Origin: an uncultured Campylobacter sp.
Lineage (GTDB): Bacteria > Campylobacterota > Campylobacteria > Campylobacterales > Campylobacteraceae
DNA length: 9,734 bases
Direction of reading: 5' to 3'
Assembly: GCA_937965895.1 (NCBI GenBank)
Contig: CALCKS010000241.1
Span: forward strand, 1 to 9,734
Shown here piece after piece: positions 6,175 to 9,734 of the stretch (position 1 is the first letter of the stretch; every line of letters starts with the position of its first letter). The notes beneath the pieces were generated by a model. That model was not told the origin of the DNA, searched no databases, and was given only the letters and a program-made list of their open reading frames with translations. A program made the position numbers and the translations under genes.

Positions 6175-7060
6175 TTTATTTTACCTTTGGCTTTATAGAT
6201 TTTTTAAATTTATCTTTACCGTTACGCCCGCGTTTTTGCTAAATCCTTTTTTAAATTTCATCGCGTTTTTGTTTTATAAATTTGACGCCAAGCACACAAA
6301 AATCATCAGAGCAAATCTAAATTTCGCCTACGCGGGCGAGCTAACAGCCGAGCAAAAAGAGCAAATCATCAAAGATACGTACCAAAACTACGCCAAATTT
6401 GCGGTAAATTTTATAAAAAACCAAAACGCGAGCAAGGAAAAAATCCTAGAAAAAGTCGAATTTAAAAATGAGCAAATCTTTCAAAACGCGCTCGCATCGG
6501 GCCGCCCAATCATCGTACAAACCGCGCACTACGGGCAGTGGGAGCTGTTTTCGCTGGCGATGGCGGCAAAATTTGGAGGCGTTAGCATCGTCGGACGCGC
6601 GCTTGATAGCGCGGTCATGCAGCGCATTTTGGCGGCAAATCGCACCCGCTTTGATATCGAGCTAATCGATAAAATGGGCGGCGCCAAGCAAATCCTAAAA
6701 GCGGTCAAGGCGCACCGATTAGTCGGTATCCTAGTCGATCAAAACACCGCCAAAGAGGAAGGCGTAGAGGTTAAATTTTTCGGACGAAGGGTCCTGCATA
6801 CGCCCGCAGTTAGCATTTTCGCGCAAAAAACGGACGCACTCATCGTGCCCACCTTTATCCGCGAAAAAGGGGCAAACCTCAGCGAAATTTGCTTTTTCCC
6901 GCCGATTGATATTAGGGATTTTGACAAAGACGAAGCCGTGCTAAAAGCCACGCAAGCGCAAGCCGATGCCACCGAGGCTGCCGTACGCGAGAAGCCTAGC
7001 GAGTATTTTTGGTTTCACAAACGATTTAAGCATTTTAACGAGGAAATTTATAAATGCTAA
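6167..7060 (+). CDS. htrB: Lipid A late acyltransferase (HtrB/LpxL family)
   Basis: Adds a secondary acyl chain to the lipid A precursor at the inner membrane. The family (also called WaaM in Campylobacter) usually has about 290-310 residues; this one has 297. An N-terminal hydrophobic segment (about 4-37) anchors it. The catalytic HX4E is His121-Tyr-Gly-Gln-Trp-Glu126, followed by LVDQNTAKEEGV (189-200), FFGRR (204-208) and the C-terminal WFHKRFK (282-288), all family hallmarks. I chose ATG 6167, which has AAGG 7 bases upstream and overlaps the waaC stop by 8 bases; TTG at 6164 in the same frame adds one Met but has worse spacing. The gene end overlaps the next gene by 7 bases, so the operon is translationally coupled. 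Acyl chain length cannot be predicted from sequence here. Confidence 0.92.
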   Translation: MRDLFYLWLYRFFKFIFTVTPAFLLNPFLNFIAFLFYKFDAKHTKIIRANLNFAYAGELTAEQKEQIIKDTYQNYAKFAVNFIKNQNASKEKILEKVEFKNEQIFQNALASGRPIIVQTAHYGQWELFSLAMAAKFGGVSIVGRALDSAVMQRILAANRTRFDIELIDKMGGAKQILKAVKAHRLVGILVDQNTAKEEGVEVKFFGRRVLHTPAVSIFAQKTDALIVPTFIREKGANLSEICFFPPIDIRDFDKDEAVLKATQAQADATEAAVREKPSEYFWFHKRFKHFNEEIYKC

Positions 7061-7827
7061 GCGTCGTTATCCTCACGCTTAATAGCGAAAAATATCTCGC
7101 CGAGGTGCTAAAAAGCTGCGAATTCGCAGATGAAGTCGTCGTGGTCGATAGCGGCTCGCAGGACGCTACGGAGCAAATTTGCTCTGGGTTTAAAAACGTC
7201 AAATTTCACAAGCAAAAGTGGCTGGGATTTAGCGCGCAAAAGCAGCTGGGCGTCGATCTAGCGCGTAATCGCTGGGTTTTCGTGCTAGATAGCGACGAGG
7301 TGATTTTAGAGCCGCTGAGAGAGGAAATTTTGCAAATTTTGCAGCGTCCAGAGTTTTGCGCGTACGAGGTGGCGCGCGCAAATATATTTTTCGGCAAAGA
7401 AGTGCGCACGATGGGGCTTTACCCCGACTGCACGGTTAGGCTTTTTGACAAGACGCAGGCGGAATTTGACGGGCGCGAGATACATGAAAAGGTCGTTTTA
7501 AAAAGCGTGGCAAAAACGGGCGAACAAATCCAAGCAAACACCGCAAACGGCGCAAATTTAACCGCTCCAAAAAACGAAATCGGCAGGCTAAAAAACCACT
7601 TCAAACACTACGCCTACGATAGCATCGAGCAGTTTATCGATAAGCAAAATCGCTACTCGAGCCTTGGCGCAAAGGGCGCAAAATCAAACAAATTTAAGGC
7701 AGTTTTGAATCCCGCGTGGACGTTTTTTAAGCTATTTTTCCTAAAGGGCGGCTGGCGCGAGGGCTGGCGCGGCTACGTGATAGCAAGGCTTTACGCGCAA
7801 TATACATTTTGGAAGTACATAAAATGA
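7054..7827 (+). CDS. Family 2 glycosyltransferase of LPS inner core (WaaE/LgtF-like)
   Basis: A cytoplasmic GT-A glycosyltransferase of 257 residues, probably adding glucose to the first heptose as LgtF/WaaE proteins do; the sugar is inferred from the family and context. VVILTLN (4-10) and VDSGSQDAT (31-39) form the nucleotide-sugar site, and LDSDE (78-82) holds the DXD metal motif. Later come GLYPDCTVRLF (121-131) and HEKVV (144-148), typical of the WaaE group. Residues about 152-177 are a Gln/Asn/Thr/Ala-rich stretch between the HEKV block and the next conserved helix, and look like a loop insertion. Inside it, Ala-Asn-X is repeated three times (161-169). ATG 7054 overlaps the htrB stop, with GAGGA upstream. 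The 3' end shares ATGA with the next gene. Confidence 0.87.
   Translation: MLSVVILTLNSEKYLAEVLKSCEFADEVVVVDSGSQDATEQICSGFKNVKFHKQKWLGFSAQKQLGVDLARNRWVFVLDSDEVILEPLREEILQILQRPEFCAYEVARANIFFGKEVRTMGLYPDCTVRLFDKTQAEFDGREIHEKVVLKSVAKTGEQIQANTANGANLTAPKNEIGRLKNHFKHYAYDSIEQFIDKQNRYSSLGAKGAKSNKFKAVLNPAWTFFKLFFLKGGWREGWRGYVIARLYAQYTFWKYIK
7534..7560 (+). repeat. Three in-frame 9-bp units inside the glycosyltransferase gene
   Basis: GCAAACACC, GCAAACGGC and GCAAATTTA follow one another and encode Ala-Asn-Thr, Ala-Asn-Gly and Ala-Asn-Leu. The third unit is diverged. Unit length is a multiple of three, so gain or loss would alter loop length without shifting the frame. Confidence 0.5.
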
Positions 7828-8912
7828 AAGATAAAAAAATCAAAATCCTAGTTATGAAATTTAGAAACATCGGCGACGTGCTGCTCACGACTCCGCTCAT
7901 CGAAAACCTGCGCCGCATCTACCCTGACGCGCAGATAGATTTCGCACTAAACAAGGGTACCGAGGCGATGATCGAGGGTAACCCGAACATCCAAAACATC
8001 CACGTCTACGACCGCGCAAATATAAAAGAAGTCGGCTTTTTTAAGCGACTTTGGCGCGAGCTAAAGTTTATCCGCGCTATCAAAAAGCAAAAATACGACA
8101 TCGCGGTGCAGACCACGACGGGCGACCGCGGCATCATCGTCGCCAAATACGCCAAGATAAAAACCATCGTGGGCTTTGAGGGCAAAAACAAGACCGTAAA
8201 TAAAATAATAACGCACAAAGCCCCTAAAATAGGCGGTCTGCGCCACACCGTGGATAGAAATCTAGACGCCTTGGCCGCGCTAGGACACGAGCCTAGCAGC
8301 AAAAGAGTGAGCGTATATTTTGACCCCAAGTGCATCAGACATCTAAATTTGTCGCCTAAATTTATCCACGTGCACCTAACTAGCCGCTGGATGTTTAAGT
8401 GCGCGGATAACGAAACTATGGCTGCGATAATCGACTTTTGCGAGAGCCTTGGCGCACGAGTGGTGCTAACGGCCGATAACAACGACGCCGAGTTAAAAAA
8501 GCTAGACGACGTGCTGGCGCTGTGCTCCTCTAGCCCCGTAAATCTAGGCGGCAAACTCACCCTAAAGCAAACCGCCGCGCTATCAAAGCGCTCCGCGATG
8601 TTTATCGGCGTGGATACGGCGATCATGCACCTAGCCGCAGCCAACGACGTGCCCGTGATTGCGCTGTTTGGGCCTAGCGGGGCGTTTGAGTGGGGGCCGT
8701 GGGATAACGATCTAAACGAAAGCGGCTACACGCAGCGCAACGGCAACCAAACTATGGGCAAGCACGCGGTATTTCAAAAGGACTGGGACTTCGTGCCGTG
8801 CGACAAAGAGGGGATGATAAAGCACGGCGTGGAGCGGACGCTGATGAGATTTGGGGGCGAGGATCTAGAGGCGATAAAGAGCAAAATCAGGGAAAATTTG
8901 AGCCGAAACTAA
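7824..8912 (+). CDS. waaQ: LPS heptosyltransferase III-like protein (WaaQ family)
   Basis: Family 9 glycosyltransferase, 362 residues, using ADP-heptose; WaaQ enzymes add a side-branch heptose to the inner core. KFRNIGDVLLTTPLI (12-26) is the typical RfaQ/TIGR02201-like start, with Asp18 as the expected catalytic residue. VHLTSRWMFK (183-192) is the strand and Lys/Arg region that binds the donor. GVDTAIMHLAAA (262-273) and FGPSGAFEWGPW (282-293) complete the nucleotide-sugar site; the last is characteristic of WaaQ. I chose ATG 7824 because it forms ATGA with the preceding stop and has GGAAG 8 bases upstream; TTG 7809 in the same frame lacks a site. It is the last gene of the waaC operon, and no convincing terminator follows. 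A WaaF-like role (heptose II) is less likely from the motif wording, but it cannot be ruled out from sequence alone. Confidence 0.85.
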   Translation: MKDKKIKILVMKFRNIGDVLLTTPLIENLRRIYPDAQIDFALNKGTEAMIEGNPNIQNIHVYDRANIKEVGFFKRLWRELKFIRAIKKQKYDIAVQTTTGDRGIIVAKYAKIKTIVGFEGKNKTVNKIITHKAPKIGGLRHTVDRNLDALAALGHEPSSKRVSVYFDPKCIRHLNLSPKFIHVHLTSRWMFKCADNETMAAIIDFCESLGARVVLTADNNDAELKKLDDVLALCSSSPVNLGGKLTLKQTAALSKRSAMFIGVDTAIMHLAAANDVPVIALFGPSGAFEWGPWDNDLNESGYTQRNGNQTMGKHAVFQKDWDFVPCDKEGMIKHGVERTLMRFGGEDLEAIKSKIRENLSRN

Positions 8913-9009
8913 GCGCGCTTTGTAACATACGGCCGTTTTGGCTAAATTTTACGAGCAAATTTGAGCCGCGAGCGGTAAGTTTGGCCATTAAATCTATCGG
9001 CTCAAATTT
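8894..9009. repeat. Three copies of a 12-bp word, two direct and one inverted
   Basis: AAATTTGAGCCG occurs at 8894-8905 (inside the waaQ 3' end) and 8957-8968, and its exact complement CGGCTCAAATTT at 8998-9009. The last two form a perfect 12-bp inverted repeat around a 29-base loop, which could fold as a hairpin downstream of waaQ but lacks a T tract. A related 9-bp inverted pair follows, GTCAAATTT (9016-9024) and AAATTTGAC (9044-9052), with another AAATTTGAC at 9081-9089. Confidence 0.6.
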
Positions 9010-9050
9010 TGTAAAGTCAAATTTGATTTGAACGCTGGCCGTTAAATTTG

Positions 9051-9058
9051 ACCTCCTT
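9051..9058 (-). promoter_or_regulatory. Orphan perfect Shine-Dalgarno sequence
   Basis: The minus strand reads AAGGAGGT, a full match to the 16S tail complement and stronger than any real ribosome site in the window. No ATG, GTG or TTG follows at 5-12 bases. It may be a leftover of a lost gene start or a chance match. Confidence 0.35.
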
Positions 9059-9091
9059 GATTTTATAAATTTTGGCGCTTAAATTTGACGG

Positions 9092-9178
9092 CTAGGCTTT
9101 CTTTTCGTTAAACATATACGAAATCACGAAAACGAGCAAACAAACGGGCGCGAACGCAAATGCAAACGGTGCATAAAT
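9092..9178 (-). other. Short hydrophobic reading-frame remnant
   Basis: Between stops the minus strand encodes about 28 residues, ending APVCLLVFVISYMFNEKKA and a stop. This looks like one membrane helix followed by a positively charged tail. There is no standard start codon before the hydrophobic part and no ribosome site. It could be the tail of a decayed membrane-protein gene or a very small protein with a non-standard start. No family is recognised. Confidence 0.25.
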
Positions 9179-9256
9179 TTAGGCGCTAATTTTAAAATTT
9201 TAAAAGTAAAATTTGCGTGGCTAAGGCTTTTTAAAATTTTGTTTTGAAGCGATCTT

Positions 9257-9734
9257 TCAACCGACTTTTGCCTCTCTACTACGCAAATAATATTTTTCCA
9301 ATGGATAATTTAGATTTCCGCAGTTATCGAATTCCTTACCCTCTTTTTTCGTATCAAATAGTATTACTTTGCTCCTATCTTTATAATGTTTTTTAGTAAT
9401 AACATCGATTTCTGCTCTATCATGTAAGTATTCGCTGTGATTATAACGCAAGTAATTTTTATTAATTAAAACAAATTTATCTAGTAATAAATCGGCTGTA
9501 ACTGTTTTATCATCACCGTTAATAAGGACTATCGGCCTATCAAATCCGAAGCCTGCGCCGTCCGAAGATATTTTCAGATATTTTTTTGGATCGGTTTTTT
9601 AGCTTTTAGCTCTTTTATGAGTATTTCTTCGGTCGTTTTTCCCTCCTTATAATACTTTTGTAATACCTCAAACCAATTTGATAAATTTATATTTTCTAAT
9701 TCATAATATGCGATTTCATATGCGCTGCGACGGG
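9257..9734 (-). pseudogene. AT-rich gene of unknown function, frameshifted and cut by the window edge
   Basis: Reading leftward from the window edge, one frame is open from 9732 to the A tract at 9595-9600. It contains NLSNWFEVLQKYYKEG and TTEEILIKELKAKK, and it stops a few codons after the tract. Adding one A to the six-A run joins it to a second frame, TDPKKYLKISSDGAGFGFDR onward, which runs to the TGA at 9257-9259 and ends EKYYLRSREAKVG. Together about 158 codons are visible; the start lies outside the window. No start with a ribosome site exists after the shift, so the second part would not be made alone. I recognise no family: it is soluble, Lys/Asp/Tyr-rich, with no signal or catalytic motif seen. 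G+C is about 22-32% in the lines 9301-9480 against above 50% in waaQ, which suggests foreign origin. A sequencing error in the homopolymer would make it an intact gene. Confidence 0.6.

Larger units (their letters stand above)
8913..9256. other. Repeat-rich spacer without a convincing gene
   Basis: This 344-base stretch after the waa operon contains roughly a dozen AAATTT words, many extended to AAATTTGA or its complement. Reading frames on both strands are short and spell related words (Lys-Phe-Glu-Pro on one strand, Gly-Ser-Asn-Phe/Leu on the other), which is what inverted copies of one DNA word would produce. I therefore treat them as by-products and not as genes. The plus-strand run from 8798 and a minus-strand open stretch over roughly 8891-9057 are examples. 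The spacer also holds an orphan Shine-Dalgarno sequence and a short hydrophobic frame. Confidence 0.6.

Noticed and set aside
8006..8644. Long minus-strand open frame (212 codons) inside waaQ
   Set aside because: It is antisense to a gene with clear family motifs, and its Ser/Cys/Arg-rich composition resembles no protein family. High G+C here lengthens shadow frames.
5188..8912. Search for poly-G/C tracts causing phase variation in the LPS genes
   Set aside because: No G or C run of about 8 or more is present, so the slipped-strand switching known from C. jejuni surface genes is not evident here.
8911..8920. Perfect palindrome AAGCGCGCTT at the waaQ stop, considered as a terminator
   Set aside because: It has no loop and no following T run, so it cannot form an intrinsic terminator hairpin of usual shape.
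8798..9031. Plus-strand frame running from the waaQ 3' end into the spacer
   Set aside because: It begins inside waaQ in another frame. Its Lys-Phe-Glu-Pro and Gly-Ser-Asn words come from the DNA repeats.
1..9734. CRISPR array, tRNA, rRNA or insertion sequence
   Set aside because: No regularly spaced repeats of 25-40 bp, no cloverleaf or rRNA-like sequence and no transposase motifs were seen. The repeats at 8894-9089 are too short and irregular for CRISPR.

Overview
The window looks like chromosomal DNA from an epsilonproteobacterium, most likely a non-jejuni Campylobacter of the rectus/showae/curvus/concisus kind. The reasons are the very frequent AAATTT words, AAGGA-type ribosome sites with T/A-rich promoters, tight gene packing, and a lipopolysaccharide (LPS) core cluster in the order waaC, htrB, family-2 glycosyltransferase, waaQ-like. 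Species assignment is inference; there is no rRNA or tRNA here.

Left part (1-2221). The window opens with the first codons of galE on the minus strand. An AT-rich divergent promoter region (about 95-269) separates it from a plus-strand luciferase-like flavin oxidoreductase of the MsnO8 type. That gene has a good promoter and ribosome site but an ATA codon where ATG is expected. It runs tail-to-tail, with a 4-base overlap, into a minus-strand gene for a small ATP-dependent DNA ligase with a signal peptide (LigE type).

Middle (2218-5124), all minus strand. A nucleotide-sugar 4-epimerase of the UDP-glucuronate epimerase type is translationally coupled to the ligase by a TTGA stop/start overlap. 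Upstream are a lipoprotein of unknown role with a hydrophobic C-terminus, and a PolB-like 3'-5' exonuclease.

Right part (5188-8912), all plus strand. waaC, htrB, a family-2 glycosyltransferase and a waaQ-like heptosyltransferase form one overlapping operon that builds the inner LPS core: heptose addition, late acylation of lipid A, a likely glucose addition, and a further heptose. The 63-bp gap between the exonuclease gene and waaC carries a perfect 11-bp inverted repeat. The two epimerases may supply sugars to the same surface glycans.

Right edge (8913-9734). About 340 bp without a convincing gene is filled with short direct and inverted AAATTTGA-type repeats. It also holds an orphan perfect Shine-Dalgarno sequence and a short hydrophobic reading-frame remnant. 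Beyond it lies a strikingly AT-rich (about 30% GC against over 50% in waaQ) minus-strand gene of unknown function, cut by the window edge and broken by an apparent one-base frameshift in an A tract. No clearly new multi-gene system is visible. The most noteworthy items are the ATA start, the secreted ligase coupled to a sugar epimerase, the repeat-rich spacer, and the frameshifted AT-rich gene.
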